Part shown: positions 16,974-25,424 of the stretch, in pieces
Layout of the letters: every line of letters starts with the position of its first letter
How positions within the stretch are numbered: the stretch's first letter is position 1
From: an uncultured Coriobacteriaceae bacterium
GTDB taxonomy: Bacteria > Actinomycetota > Coriobacteriia > Coriobacteriales > Atopobiaceae
Direction of reading: 5' to 3'
Assembly: GCA_902790135.1 (NCBI GenBank)
Contig: CADAQM010000012.1
Location: forward strand, 23,746 to 87,745
DNA length: 64,000 bases
Program-made: the position numbers and the translations under genes
The notes under the pieces: model-generated
Databases searched by the model: none
Seen by the model: the letters and a program-made list of their open reading frames with translations, nothing else
Told to the model about the DNA's origin: nothing

Positions 16974-17303
16974 ATGGCCATGAACATGCAGCAGATGATG
17001 AAGCAGGCGCAGCGGATGCAGCGCCAGCTGGCAGACGCCCAGGACAAGCTCGCCGAGACCGAGGTCAGTGCCTCTGCTGGCGGCGGCATGGTCAAGGTGA
17101 CCGGCACCGCCGACGGGTCGATCACGGCCATCGAGATTGACGGTTCGGTGCTGGGCCTCGACGAGGAGGACTCCGAGATGCTGCAGGACACCGTCCTTGC
17201 TGCCGTCAACGAGATGCTCTCGCGTGCGCAGGAGGTCACCAACCAGCGGCTCGGCGCCATCACGGGCGGCATGGGCATGCCGGGAATGCCGGGGATGTTC
17301 TAA
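16974..17303 (+). CDS. YbaB/EbfC family nucleoid-associated protein
   Basis: A 109-residue DNA-binding protein. The N-terminus is a Met/Gln-rich helix (MQQMMKQAQRMQRQL), followed by the family's GGGMVKVT and IEIDGSVLGLDEED patterns, and a Gly/Met tail. EbfC/YbaB binds DNA as a tweezer-shaped dimer and is nearly always found between dnaX and recR, as here. ATG 16974 follows GAGGAG. recR starts 4 nt after its stop, so the two are translationally close. Confidence 0.95.
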   Translation: MAMNMQQMMKQAQRMQRQLADAQDKLAETEVSASAGGGMVKVTGTADGSITAIEIDGSVLGLDEEDSEMLQDTVLAAVNEMLSRAQEVTNQRLGAITGGMGMPGMPGMF

Positions 17304-17306
17304 GCC

Positions 17307-17924
17307 ATGGCCACATTCGATCCACGGACAAGCGACGGGCGCGCGCTCCAGCGCCTGCTCGACGAGCTGGGACGACTGCCGGGCATCGGCCCGAAGTCGG
17401 CGCAGCGTATCGCCTATCACCTGCTGGAGGCCGACATCGAGGAGGCCCGTCGCCTCTCGGAGGCAATCATCGAGGTCAAGCGGCAGGTGCACTTCTGCCC
17501 GATCTGCTTCTCGTATGCCACGCGCGACACCTGCGACATCTGCGCGGACTCCCACCGCGACCGCACGTCGATCTGCGTCGTCTCGGAGCCGCGCGACGTG
17601 GCCGCCATCGAGAAGACAGGTGCCTATCACGGGCTCTACCACGTCTTGGGCGGGGTCATCTCGCCGATGGACAAGATCGGTCCCGAGCAGCTGCATGTAC
17701 GTGAGCTGATGCAGCGGCTGGCTTCGGGCGAGGTAGAGGAGGTCATCTTGGCCACCAACCCCGATGTCGAGGGCGAGACCACCGCAACCTACCTCGCGCG
17801 CACGATAAATCCTCTGGGGGTGACCGTCTCGCGCCTGGCGAGCGGGCTGCCCGTTGGAGGAGACCTTGAGTATGCAGATGAAGTCACGCTGGGGAGGGCC
17901 ATCGAGGCGCGCCGTAGGGTGTAG
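17307..17924 (+). CDS. recR: Recombination protein RecR
   Basis: A 205-residue partner of RecF/RecO that helps load RecA at gaps. It shows the N-terminal HhH ([20 protein letters not shown]), the zinc finger C-PI-C...C-DI-C at about 66-82, and a TOPRIM domain with VVSEPRD and [14 protein letters not shown]. Its length matches the family. It is the third gene of the dnaX-ybaB-recR operon. Confidence 0.96.
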   Translation: MATFDPRTSDGRALQRLLDELGRLPGIGPKSAQRIAYHLLEADIEEARRLSEAIIEVKRQVHFCPICFSYATRDTCDICADSHRDRTSICVVSEPRDVAAIEKTGAYHGLYHVLGGVISPMDKIGPEQLHVRELMQRLASGEVEEVILATNPDVEGETTATYLARTINPLGVTVSRLASGLPVGGDLEYADEVTLGRAIEARRRV

Positions 17925-17955
17925 CATGGGCTTATACAAGCCGGAAGGGGAAGCA

Positions 17956-18927
17956 ATGGCAGCAGAAGAGAGCGCAGCACCGCGTCACGGAAAGCATGCA
18001 GCTGCGCGTAAGCATGCAGCGCCGCGCGCAGTCGAGCCCGAGGTAAGCCTCGAGGAGACAGGCGCCATCGCGGCTGAGCCAGCACAGACGACGCCCGCAG
18101 CAGTACCGGAGCCCGTGGCTGCGGCCACCGCGCCTGCTGCCGAGACTACGTATGACGTTGAGCCGGCAGCCATCCCCAATCTGGTTTCCATCGTCGACGG
18201 CGACCAGGAGACCCGCATGGGCGACGCCCCGCGTCCCATTGACGTGGACCCGCAGGAGACGGGCTCGTTCCAGCGGATCGACGCAGCGGAAGGCGCGCGC
18301 CTGACCACGCGCGTCAACGCGAGCGACACTGCATCCTTCGTGGCACAGAAGGCACGACCCATCGAGGCGGTGCGCATGAGCACGGCCGGACGTCCCAAGG
18401 TGGAGCATCGCGACATCGAGGTGGAGTCCAACAAGCGCGTCTTTCTGGTGCTGGGTATCGCGGCGCTGGTCGTGGTGGTAATCGTTGGCTGGCTTCTGTC
18501 CAGGGCCCTCTCGTCGGTCGAGGAGGTCACCGAGCATCCGGTGGACGAGCAGGTGCAGACGGCCGTCGAGGAGGGCATCGAGTATCGTGGCGCGACCTAC
18601 ACGGTCACCGAGATCTCGAAGGGCAAGTATGCGCTGGTTAGCACTCCGGAAGGATCCGAGGAGCAGACCGTCATCTACGAGCTCGAGGGCACGCCGGTGA
18701 CGCTGGTGCTGTACAACATGGTCTTCATCGTTCCGCAGAACCTCAACGACAACACCTGGAACCTCATCGCGCATCCGCTTGGCGACGGTTCGGTCACACA
18801 GCCGGTTACCGACTCCGAAGGCAAGCCGCTGGTGGGGGAGGGCGAGATCTCCGAGGCCAAGCTCGTGGGCGACACCATCCAGGTGACCACGACCACGGGT
18901 GAGTCCTACGAGGTTTCGCTCGTCTAG
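17956..18927 (+). CDS. Single-pass membrane protein of unknown function
   Basis: A 323-residue protein I do not recognise. Start ATG 17956 is supported by GGAAGGGG 5 nt upstream; earlier in-frame starts overlap recR. Residues 1-155 are Ala/Glu-rich and basic at the N-terminus (GKHAAARKHAAP), likely disordered and cytoplasmic. Residues about 160-180 are one hydrophobic helix (VFLVLGIAALVVVVIVGWLL). The remaining 140 residues would be outside the cell and rich in beta-type Val/Thr segments. It follows recR by 31 bp and may be read through from that operon. Confidence 0.7.
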   Translation: MAAEESAAPRHGKHAAARKHAAPRAVEPEVSLEETGAIAAEPAQTTPAAVPEPVAAATAPAAETTYDVEPAAIPNLVSIVDGDQETRMGDAPRPIDVDPQETGSFQRIDAAEGARLTTRVNASDTASFVAQKARPIEAVRMSTAGRPKVEHRDIEVESNKRVFLVLGIAALVVVVIVGWLLSRALSSVEEVTEHPVDEQVQTAVEEGIEYRGATYTVTEISKGKYALVSTPEGSEEQTVIYELEGTPVTLVLYNMVFIVPQNLNDNTWNLIAHPLGDGSVTQPVTDSEGKPLVGEGEISEAKLVGDTIQVTTTTGESYEVSLV

Positions 18928-18933
18928 ACGGTG

Positions 18934-18979
18934 GGCCAGCGCGGATAAACGGTGCCTGATAGCTTTTTTCGCGCTGGCC
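18934..18979. terminator. Inverted repeat after the membrane protein gene
   Basis: GGCCAGCGCG (18934-18943) pairs with CGCGCTGGCC (18970-18979) around a 26-nt loop; the downstream A6 run followed by T4 is not a classic terminator tail on the plus strand. Confidence 0.45.
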
Positions 18980-19000
18980 AAAAAAGTTTTAGATTTGCTC

Positions 19001-19030
19001 TAGACAAGCCTGCCCACATCTGTGTAATAT
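19001..19030 (+). promoter_or_regulatory. Promoter of tRNA-Asp
   Basis: TAGACA (19001-19006) and TAATAT (19025-19030) with an 18-bp spacer; the tRNA starts 21 nt after the -10. Confidence 0.6.
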
Positions 19031-19050
19031 AGCCCTTGCACCAGATGAAC

Positions 19051-19127
19051 GGGGTGTTAGCTCAGCTGGTTAGAGCGCCGGCCTGTCACGTCGGAGGTCG
19101 AGGGTTCAAGTCCCTTACATCCCGCCA
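19051..19127 (+). tRNA. tRNA-Asp (GTC)
   Basis: A 77-nt cloverleaf. The acceptor GGGGTGT pairs with ACATCCC, the D-arm is GCTC..GAGC, the anticodon loop CTGTCAC gives GTC, and the T-arm contains GGTTCAAGTCC. The discriminator is G and CCA is encoded. Confidence 0.96.
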
Positions 19128-19137
19128 TTGATCTTCC

Positions 19138-19161
19138 AAGCCTCCCCTCGGAGGCTTTTTC
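19138..19161 (+). terminator. Terminator of tRNA-Asp
   Basis: AAGCCTCC (19138-19145) pairs with GGAGGCTT (19150-19157), followed by T. Confidence 0.85.
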
Positions 19162-19170
19162 TTACCCAAA

Positions 19171-19205
19171 GTGACACATTAACTCCCCGGGAGTTTGTGT
19201 GTCAC
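19171..19205. repeat. 35-bp palindrome upstream of the Rrf2 gene
   Basis: GTGACACATTAACTCCC (19171-19187) and GGGAGTTTGTGTGTCAC (19189-19205) match at 15 of 17 positions around one central base. The outer half-site GTGACACA recurs in the elements at 23165-23197, 23296-23328 and 24446-24478. It lies 177 bp before the Rrf2 gene, so it may be an operator or a member of an intergenic repeat family. I see nothing else certain in 19206-19381. Confidence 0.6.
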
Positions 19206-19381
19206 GTGGGGTTGGCGTGCCGCTGGCATCGTGCCTATGTGGTCAATCCACTGTCAAATTGCCTAATTGAAACGGCGTGTAAACAAATGAGTTTACAGAT
19301 TGTCCTATTCTGGTTCATGGCGCAGCCATGTGCGCTGGGCACGCTTAGCGTGCCGCATACTCTCGATGCTGGAGGAACATC

Positions 19382-19840
19382 GTGGAGATCTCAAAGAAGC
19401 TCGACTACGCCCTGCGTATGCTGGGCGAGGCGGCGATGGTTGGGGAAGGAGAGGTTGTCTCGGTGCGCTACGCGGCAGAGCACAATGCCATCCCCTATTC
19501 GTTCGCTCGTACTATTCAACACGAGATGGTCAAGGCTGGCTTGCTCAAGACCGTCAGAGGGCCGCACGGTGGCATGAGCCTGGCCGTCGATGCGTCCAAG
19601 ACGACGCTGCTTGACATTGTCGAAGCCATCGAAGGGCCGGTGCTCGTCGCAGGCAACGACGCGGATACAGAACCCTCTGGGGCCGTAACCCAGTTCGAGC
19701 TCGCTTGGACCGAGCTCGGGCATCTCATCCGCGCGTACCTGAGCTCCGTGACGCTTCGGCAGCTGGTCGTCGAGAATCTCGTACCCGTGGCATCCAGCAC
19801 CGGGTTTGAGCTGGTCAATGTCGCGACGGTGATGTCTTAG
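19382..19840 (+). CDS. Rrf2 family transcriptional regulator, cysteine-free
   Basis: A 152-residue winged-helix repressor-type protein. MEISKKLDYALRMLGEAA and the wing segment TVRGPHGGMSLAV are typical of Rrf2, and LLDIVEAIEG is the family's dimer helix. IscR/NsrR-type members hold an Fe-S cluster on three Cys, but this protein has no Cys at all, so it must sense something else or use another ligand. GTG start after GGAGGA. The MutY-like gene follows 17 bp later and is probably co-transcribed. Confidence 0.85.
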   Translation: MEISKKLDYALRMLGEAAMVGEGEVVSVRYAAEHNAIPYSFARTIQHEMVKAGLLKTVRGPHGGMSLAVDASKTTLLDIVEAIEGPVLVAGNDADTEPSGAVTQFELAWTELGHLIRAYLSSVTLRQLVVENLVPVASSTGFELVNVATVMS

Positions 19841-19857
19841 GGGCAAACAAGGACGTG

Positions 19858-20736
19858 ATGGAGTCCGTGGAAGATCTGGATGACGACGCGCTTTCGGCGT
19901 TCCGTGCGCGTGTCCTGGACTATGGCCAAAAGTTGTATCGAGATCTTCCCTGGCGCCGTACGCGCAATCCGTACGCCATCTGGATAAGCGAGGTCATGCT
20001 CCAGCAGACGCAGGTTAGCCGCGTTGACGGCCGCTGGCAGCATTGGCTGGAGCGGTTCCCGTCCGTCGATGCCCTGGCGGCCGCGCAGACGGCCGACGTG
20101 CTCGACGAGTGGCAGGGCATGGGATACAACCGCCGCGCGCTGGCTTTGCTGCGCGCGGCGCAACAGGTCTCTGCGGCGGGCGGCGCCATGCCATGCGAGG
20201 TTGCGGACCTCGTTGCGCTGCCGGGCATCGGACCCGCAACGGCGGCAGGCATCCGTGCCTTCGCCTTCGACCTGCCAGGCGTCTATCTCGAGACCAACGT
20301 ACGTACGGTCTTTCTGCACGAGCTGTATCCAGATGCTGTGCAGGTGCCCGATCGCGAGCTGATCCCGCTGGTCGAGGCCACCTGCCCGGCCGACGCGTCC
20401 GATCCAGCCGACGACCCACGTACCTGGTACTATGCCCTGCTCGACTATGGCGCCCATCTCAAGCGCACGGTGCCCAACCCCTCGAGACGCTCGCGCACGC
20501 ACGTGCGTCAGAGTCGCTTTGAGGGTTCGCATCGCCAGAAGCGCGCCATGGTGGTGCGCTCGTTGCTCGCGCATCGTGGCGAGGGTGCGACGGTGGCTGA
20601 CATCACAGAAGAGTTGGGCACCCAGGAGCTGCAGGCCGGACGCGAGCCTGTAGACGCCGCAACGGTTCTCGGCATCCTCGAGGAGCTCGCCAACGAGGGG
20701 TTTTGCCACCGCGAGCAGGAGCGCTGGCAGGCGTAG
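19858..20736 (+). CDS. HhH-GPD DNA glycosylase, MutY-like without Fe-S cluster
   Basis: A 292-residue base-excision glycosylase, probably acting on A:oxoG or a related mismatch. It shows DLPWRRTRNPYAIWISEVML and QQTQV, the helix-hairpin-helix LPGIGPATAAGI, and YLETNVRTVFLHEL. Where MutY has catalytic Asp in DGNV, this clade has Glu (ETNV). The C-terminal four-Cys cluster is absent, replaced by NPSRRSRTHVRQSRFEGS. The MutT-like C-terminal domain is also missing; instead there is a winged-helix-like tail. ATG 19858 follows AAGGA. Substrate is inferred from the family. Confidence 0.8.
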   Translation: MESVEDLDDDALSAFRARVLDYGQKLYRDLPWRRTRNPYAIWISEVMLQQTQVSRVDGRWQHWLERFPSVDALAAAQTADVLDEWQGMGYNRRALALLRAAQQVSAAGGAMPCEVADLVALPGIGPATAAGIRAFAFDLPGVYLETNVRTVFLHELYPDAVQVPDRELIPLVEATCPADASDPADDPRTWYYALLDYGAHLKRTVPNPSRRSRTHVRQSRFEGSHRQKRAMVVRSLLAHRGEGATVADITEELGTQELQAGREPVDAATVLGILEELANEGFCHREQERWQA

Positions 20737-20920
20737 CGACAGCTCGTGCCGTGTGGCGCATGACGCATCGGCATCTTCCAGCTAGCAACCAGAAACAACG
20801 GGTCAAACCCCGGACAATGGGGTACGATAGTGAAGACTGGCGCGAGCCAGTCTTGCATGCTAACCAGTGCGGCGGCCGATGGGGATTGGCTGCGGCACAC
20901 ACGAGTGAGAGGAGCGACGC

Positions 20921-21466
20921 ATGGCAGTAGATTTTGAGAGTTCGCAGACGAAGAAGAACCTTGAGTTCGCCTTTGCCGGTGAGTCCCAGGCCCACACCAA
21001 GTATCAGTACTTTGCCAGCCAGGCCAAGAAGGAAGGCTATGTCCAGATCCAGGAGATCTTCCTCGAGACCTCTCGCAACGAGAAGGAGCATGCCAAGCTC
21101 TGGTTCAAGTACCTCCACGACGGTGCCGTGCCTGACACGCTGGCCAACCTGAAGGCCGCCGCTGCCGGCGAGAACGAGGAGTGGACCTCCATGTACGCCG
21201 AGTTCGCCGAGACGGCCAAGGAGGAGGGCTTCACGGAGATCGCCGCCAAGTTCAAGCTCGTCGGCGCCATCGAGAAGGCTCACGAGGAGCGCTATCTCCA
21301 GCTCGCCGAGCGTGTCGAGAAGGGCGAGGTCTTCGAGCGCGAGGGCGTTAAGGTCTGGAAGTGCATCAACTGCGGTCACCTGCATGTTGGCGCCGAGGCC
21401 CCCAAGGTTTGCCCGACCTGCAACCATCCGCAGAGCTACTTCGAGGAGCAGGGCCTCAACTACTAA
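20921..21466 (+). CDS. Rubrerythrin
   Basis: A 181-residue peroxide-reducing protein of anaerobes. The N-terminal ferritin-like four-helix domain carries the diiron ligands in [26 protein letters not shown] and [12 protein letters not shown]. The C-terminal rubredoxin domain has two CxxC pairs, CINC and CPTC. It converts H2O2 to water with electrons from NAD(P)H via redox partners. Monocistronic, with GAGAGGAG upstream and a strong terminator after. Good evidence for an anaerobic host. Confidence 0.96.
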   Translation: MAVDFESSQTKKNLEFAFAGESQAHTKYQYFASQAKKEGYVQIQEIFLETSRNEKEHAKLWFKYLHDGAVPDTLANLKAAAAGENEEWTSMYAEFAETAKEEGFTEIAAKFKLVGAIEKAHEERYLQLAERVEKGEVFEREGVKVWKCINCGHLHVGAEAPKVCPTCNHPQSYFEEQGLNY

Positions 21467-21511
21467 TCCTGCCCTCACAGCGGGCTCGCCACCCGCCGAA
21501 ACGTGGCTTGC

Positions 21512-21549
21512 AGCCGCCCGTCCCGCATGTCGGGGCGGGCGGTTTTTTA
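21512..21549 (+). terminator. Terminator after rubrerythrin
   Basis: CCGCCCGTCCCG (21514-21525) pairs with CGGGGCGGGCGG (21531-21542), one G·T pair, followed by six T. Confidence 0.88.
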
Positions 21550-21719
21550 CGCCGCAATCCGACTTCACAGCTATAGGCAAAATCGATAGCGAATCATCAG
21601 AAACACATGTCTACCGCTCGGGGCGATGGGGCAATACCATGCTTTCTAGCAGCTTGTAATTCCTACCATTTTGGTTGAAATAACACAAGCAAAACCGATA
21701 ACCCAGAGAGGAAGCAACC

Positions 21720-23033
21720 ATGTCTTTTGAACTCGACCCCACCTTCGCCCAGGATCCCGCCAAGCACTTCGACACCCTTCAGATTCACGCCGGTCTGACC
21801 CCCGACCCGACCACGGGGTCTGCAGCCTTGCCCATCTATGCCACTGCCGCATGGCAGTTTGACGACGCCGAGGACGCCGCTCAGAAGTTCGCCCTCGCTC
21901 GACCGGGAAACGTCTACAGCCGTCTGACCAACACCACCACCGACTGTATCGCTGCGCGCGTTGCCGCCATCGAGGGCGCCGCCTCCGCAGTGGCCGTCGC
22001 TTCCGGGCATGCCGCCGAGATCCTTGCGTTCACCAACATCGCCAAGGCCGGGGACGAGATCGTGGCCTCCGACTCCCTGTACGGCGGCAGCTGGAACATC
22101 CTGCTGCACACCCTCGATGACCTCGGCATCAAGACCACCTTCGTGCCCAACAACGACATCGATGCCTTTGTGGCCGCATCCAACGAGCGCACGAAGTTCT
22201 GGTACGTCGAGACCATCGGCAACCCGCTGGTGGACGTGGCCGACGTGCCCGCGCTGGTCGACGCAGCCGCATCGCTCAACCTGCCGGTCATCGTGGACAA
22301 CACCTTTGCGACGCCCTACCTCTATCGTCCCGCCGACGATGGCGCTGCCGTCATCATCGAGAGCCTGACTAAGTGGATCGGCGGCCATGGTGCCACCATC
22401 GGCGGCGCGGTCATCGATTCGGGCAAGTTCGACTGGGCCGCCGTGCCGGGCAAGTTCCCGACGCTGACGGAGCCGGACGCCTCCTATCATGGCGCCGTCT
22501 GGACGCAGGCTGCGCCTGCCGCCCCGTTTGCCACACGCGTGCTCGCCCAGCGCCTGCGCGACATCGGCCCGACCCTCTCGCCGTATGCAGCCCAGCTCAT
22601 CGGCCTGGGCATCGAGACCCTCAGCCTGCGCGTCCAGCGTCATTCCGACAACGCGCTGGCCGTGGCCAAGTTCCTCAAGGATCACCCAAAGGTCGGTTGG
22701 GTGCGTTACTCGGGCCTTGAGGACGACCCCAGCCACGAGGTTGCCAGCCGCATCCTCAAGAACGGCTTCGGTGGTGCACTGGTCTTTGGTGTCAAGGGCG
22801 GTCGCGAGGCAGGCCTGAAGGTGATCAACAACGTCAAGCTGCATACGCTGCTTGCAAACGTGGGCGACGCCAAGAGCCTCATCATCCATCCGGCAACCAC
22901 CACCCACTCGCAGCTTACGGCAGAGCAGCTCGAGGCCGCCCACCTCTCCGAGGACCTCATCCGCCTCTCCGTGGGCATCGAGAACGTCGAGGACATCATT
23001 GCCGACCTCGACCAGGCTCTCGCGGCGGTCTAA
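21720..23033 (+). CDS. metY: O-acetylhomoserine aminocarboxypropyltransferase (sulfhydrylase)
   Basis: A 437-residue PLP enzyme of the Cys/Met metabolism family that makes homocysteine from O-acetylhomoserine and sulfide. It has the long MetY form (about 430) rather than MetB/MetZ (about 390). Motifs: DTLQIHAGLTPDPTTG.., PIYATAAWQF, YSRLTNTTTD, the PLP-stacking SGHAAEILAF, VETIGNPLVDVAD, DNTFATPYL, and the Schiff-base Lys in SLTKWIGGHG. ATG follows AGAGGAAG. I saw no SAM riboswitch in the 170 bp upstream. It stands alone and ends with a hairpin. Confidence 0.93.
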   Translation: MSFELDPTFAQDPAKHFDTLQIHAGLTPDPTTGSAALPIYATAAWQFDDAEDAAQKFALARPGNVYSRLTNTTTDCIAARVAAIEGAASAVAVASGHAAEILAFTNIAKAGDEIVASDSLYGGSWNILLHTLDDLGIKTTFVPNNDIDAFVAASNERTKFWYVETIGNPLVDVADVPALVDAAASLNLPVIVDNTFATPYLYRPADDGAAVIIESLTKWIGGHGATIGGAVIDSGKFDWAAVPGKFPTLTEPDASYHGAVWTQAAPAAPFATRVLAQRLRDIGPTLSPYAAQLIGLGIETLSLRVQRHSDNALAVAKFLKDHPKVGWVRYSGLEDDPSHEVASRILKNGFGGALVFGVKGGREAGLKVINNVKLHTLLANVGDAKSLIIHPATTTHSQLTAEQLEAAHLSEDLIRLSVGIENVEDIIADLDQALAAV

Positions 23034-23088
23034 CGGGTTCCCGACCCCCCGCGACCCATCTCCTTCAACCTGTAGACCCCCGCGACAC

Positions 23089-23118
23089 GGAGGGTGCCAG
23101 CTCCCCCTGGCACCCTCC
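23089..23118 (+). terminator. Hairpin after metY
   Basis: GGAGGGTGCCAG (23089-23100) pairs perfectly with CTGGCACCCTCC (23107-23118); no T-run follows. Confidence 0.6.
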
Positions 23119-23164
23119 ACCTCTCACGCGAGTCGATTCGAGCGGTTTGCGTGGCGGCGGAGGC

Positions 23165-23328
23165 AGAATCGTTCAAGAAACCGCACTACTGTGTCACGCT
23201 CCGCCGTCACTACCCCGACGGGGCAGACGCTAGTGGACAAAAGTGCTGGTCGGTTCTGCTCGGCGAGGCTCTGTGATTAACAGTGTCCAAGCCAAGTGAC
23301 ACAGTAGTGCGGTTTCTTGAACGATTCT
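23165..23328. repeat. Perfect 33-bp inverted repeat with 98-bp spacer
   Basis: The segments 23165-23197 and 23296-23328 are exact reverse complements. The first begins AGAATCGTTCAAGAAACC and ends ACTGTGTCAC. A third, diverged copy (about 25 of 33 matches) lies at 24446-24478, just upstream of the VSR-like gene copy B. Thus copy B is bracketed by oppositely oriented copies at 23296 and 24446. This fills the 322-bp gap between metY and copy B together with the metY hairpin. Confidence 0.8.
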
Positions 23329-23355
23329 CTATCGATTTCTCCGCAAACACAATCA

Positions 23356-24420
23356 TCAACCTCTATCGAGCACGAGAGGGCGCCGAGACCCCTGCGTTGC
23401 GACGAGATATTCGCGCAGCGCATTGCGGTTGGCTCGTATTCGATCGGATGCGTTTCGAAGCTTGAGGCCCATGGCTCTCCTGATGGCCTGCACCACGTCC
23501 TCAAACTCGCTTTCGTTCTCAAGCTGCCAGTAGGTTATTCCGACGTACTTGTACTCCATGGCATCGAGGATGATGCGGCGGTTCGAGTCGATGCCCAGCT
23601 GTCGCTTTGAGCTGTGATGTTTGGTGCTGTCGCACTCCGCGTCCAGCTTAAACTCCTTCCAGTACAGGTCGCATACCAGGGTCTTTCGTCTGGTATGGGA
23701 CCTTGCACGCTCCGTAATCGGGATCGCTACGTTGTGCTCTGGAAGGGGGAGTTGGCGTCCGCCCAATCTGCTTGGCAGGCAGAGCAGCATGAGGACGATG
23801 CTTTCCATCGGAGACGCGGAGTCGTCAATCACGTAGGGGAGGAGTGGTTTGATTCTCCTTGCGCCACGCCAGCCTTTGAACTGATGGACAAACGTTGCGA
23901 GTCGCGAGGACGAGGTCAGGGCCGGTCGGTCATCGAACCCTCGCTCGGTCTCGGGATTGAGGCAGTAACCGCTGCAGAACTCGAGGCAGAGCTCAAGTAC
24001 GTCGACAAAGGGTAGCAGCGTCGCCATCTGGCAGAGGGTCAGCTCGGGCGACGCCACATAGACGTCGTCCGAGATCTTGCAGAGCGAGCCCTCTGGCAGT
24101 GGTCGCTCGTAGAGGTGGGTCACGACGCTGCCGCGCTTCTCCCGCTTGTTGCTCGAGTCGACCATGACATGCAGGGGAAGCTCCTCGATATGCAGGTTAT
24201 TCAGACAGGAGGTGAGGCTCGCGTCTGGCCTGGCCCCGAAGATCTTGCCGGAGGTGGGCGACGCATTGTGGACCAGCGACCTGATTGCCGATACGCTCGA
24301 GGTGGCGCCCCGAAGCGAGCCGCGACGTGTGCGCTTGATGCCGCCGGCGCGACTCAGGTCGTGATGGCGCCAAAATTCGAGGGCTGACGCATGTGAGATA
24401 TAGACCTTCTGGGCTGACAT
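23356..24420 (-). CDS. VSR/DUF559-like putative nuclease-fold protein (copy B)
   Basis: A 354-residue protein of no certain function. ATG 24420 is chosen; the upstream TTG at 24456 lies inside the repeat element. The N-terminus is VYISHASALEFWRHH, the middle has YVASPELTLCQMATLLP and SPMESIVLMLLCLPSRLGG, and the C-terminal part has VCDLYWKEFKLDAECD followed by Lys-His-His and a helix with RR. The D...W....E..(x)HH layout is the VSR/DUF559 pattern, shared with copy A at 995-2014. It stands alone on the minus strand among plus-strand genes and has inverted repeats on both sides, so it may have moved as a unit. A toxin or antitoxin role is possible but unproven. Confidence 0.6.
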   Translation of the reverse strand: MSAQKVYISHASALEFWRHHDLSRAGGIKRTRRGSLRGATSSVSAIRSLVHNASPTSGKIFGARPDASLTSCLNNLHIEELPLHVMVDSSNKREKRGSVVTHLYERPLPEGSLCKISDDVYVASPELTLCQMATLLPFVDVLELCLEFCSGYCLNPETERGFDDRPALTSSSRLATFVHQFKGWRGARRIKPLLPYVIDDSASPMESIVLMLLCLPSRLGGRQLPLPEHNVAIPITERARSHTRRKTLVCDLYWKEFKLDAECDSTKHHSSKRQLGIDSNRRIILDAMEYKYVGITYWQLENESEFEDVVQAIRRAMGLKLRNASDRIRANRNALREYLVATQGSRRPLVLDRG

Positions 24421-24445
24421 AGGCGTTTCCGTAACGTTTGGGCTT

Positions 24446-24478
24446 AAATCGTTCAACTTACAGCATTACTGTGTCATA
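24446..24478. repeat. Third copy of the GTTCAA...ACTGTGTCA element
   Basis: Shares ATCGTTCAA and TTACTGTGTCA-type ends with the 33-bp arms at 23165 and 23296. It covers the 5' untranslated or promoter region of copy B. The remaining 24479-24716 holds no gene I can support. Confidence 0.65.
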
Positions 24479-24716
24479 CCCAATCAACGCGAGTCGAAAT
24501 CAGACAAATGCTGTCAGCGGAGTGCCAGTTCAGAGGCTTGGCAATTCCCGCGCAAACGCCGGGGTTCGCGGGTGGGTTACACACTAACGGGAAAAGTTGC
24601 ACGATTCGCCCTCTCCAGCACCGCAAACGGCATGCCAAGGCGTGCGGGAGCGCCTATCGCCTATGATGTGTGGGGCGAACACGCAGCTTCGCCAGCCAAG
24701 CAGCGAGGGGGATGCC

Positions 24717-25421
24717 ATGCCGCGAGAGTCCAAGCGCGCCAAGCGCGAGCGCGCCATCGAGATCTGCCGTCGAATGGGCGAGCTCTATCCGCACGTGGAG
24801 AGCGCGCTCAACTTCACGACGCCGTTCACCATGGTCATCTGCGTGCTGCTCTCCGCCCAGACGACCGACGTGGCCGTCAACAAGGTGACGCCCGAGCTCT
24901 TCGAGCGCTGGCCCGACGCGCAGGCCATGGCACAGGCCAACCCCGCCGAGATCGCCGAGGTCATCAGGTCCATCGGCTTCTGGCGCACCAAGTCGCAGCA
25001 CTGCGTCGAGGCCTCGCAGATGATCGTGGCCGACTTCGGCGGCGAGGTCCCCCACACGATGAAGGAGCTCTGCCGCCTGCCCGGCGTGGGCCGCAAGACC
25101 GCAAACATCGTGCTCAACAAGGCCTTCGGCATCGTGGACGGCATCGCGGTGGACACGCACGTCTTCCGCTTGGCCACGCGCTGGAAGCTCACCAACAAGC
25201 CGACGCCCCTCCAGGCCGAGCAAGACCTGCTCGACATCCTGCCGCAGGAGCTCTGGGGTCCCGTCAACGAGCAGTGGATTCACTTTGGGCGCGACACCTG
25301 CCGCGCGCAGAACCCCCTCTGCGACGGCTGTCCGCTGGCTGACATCTGCCCCAGCTTTGGCAAGGCCAACGGCAACCCTAAGCCAAAGGCGCGTCGGCGC
25401 ACCAAGAAGAAGGAGGCATAG
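24717..25421 (+). CDS. nth: Endonuclease III
   Basis: A 234-residue base-excision enzyme that removes oxidised pyrimidines and cuts the abasic site. It has the HhH LPGVGRKTANIVL with the catalytic Lys, VDTHVFRLATR with the catalytic Asp, and the Fe-S set C-x6-C-x2-C-x5-C (CRAQNPLCDGCPLADIC). A basic Lys/Arg tail of about 20 residues is extra. ATG 24717 follows GAGGGGG. The Cys-rich protein gene starts 3 bp after its stop, so they form a pair. Confidence 0.95.
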   Translation: MPRESKRAKRERAIEICRRMGELYPHVESALNFTTPFTMVICVLLSAQTTDVAVNKVTPELFERWPDAQAMAQANPAEIAEVIRSIGFWRTKSQHCVEASQMIVADFGGEVPHTMKELCRLPGVGRKTANIVLNKAFGIVDGIAVDTHVFRLATRWKLTNKPTPLQAEQDLLDILPQELWGPVNEQWIHFGRDTCRAQNPLCDGCPLADICPSFGKANGNPKPKARRRTKKKEA

Positions 25422-25424
25422 GTC

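Noticed and set aside
19128..19577. Open frame from the tRNA-Asp terminator through the Rrf2 gene
   Set aside because: It runs out of frame over the Rrf2 gene and begins in a terminator hairpin.
21550..21719. SAM riboswitch before metY
   Set aside because: No recognisable SAM-I core or terminator/antiterminator; only an AT-richer stretch is present.
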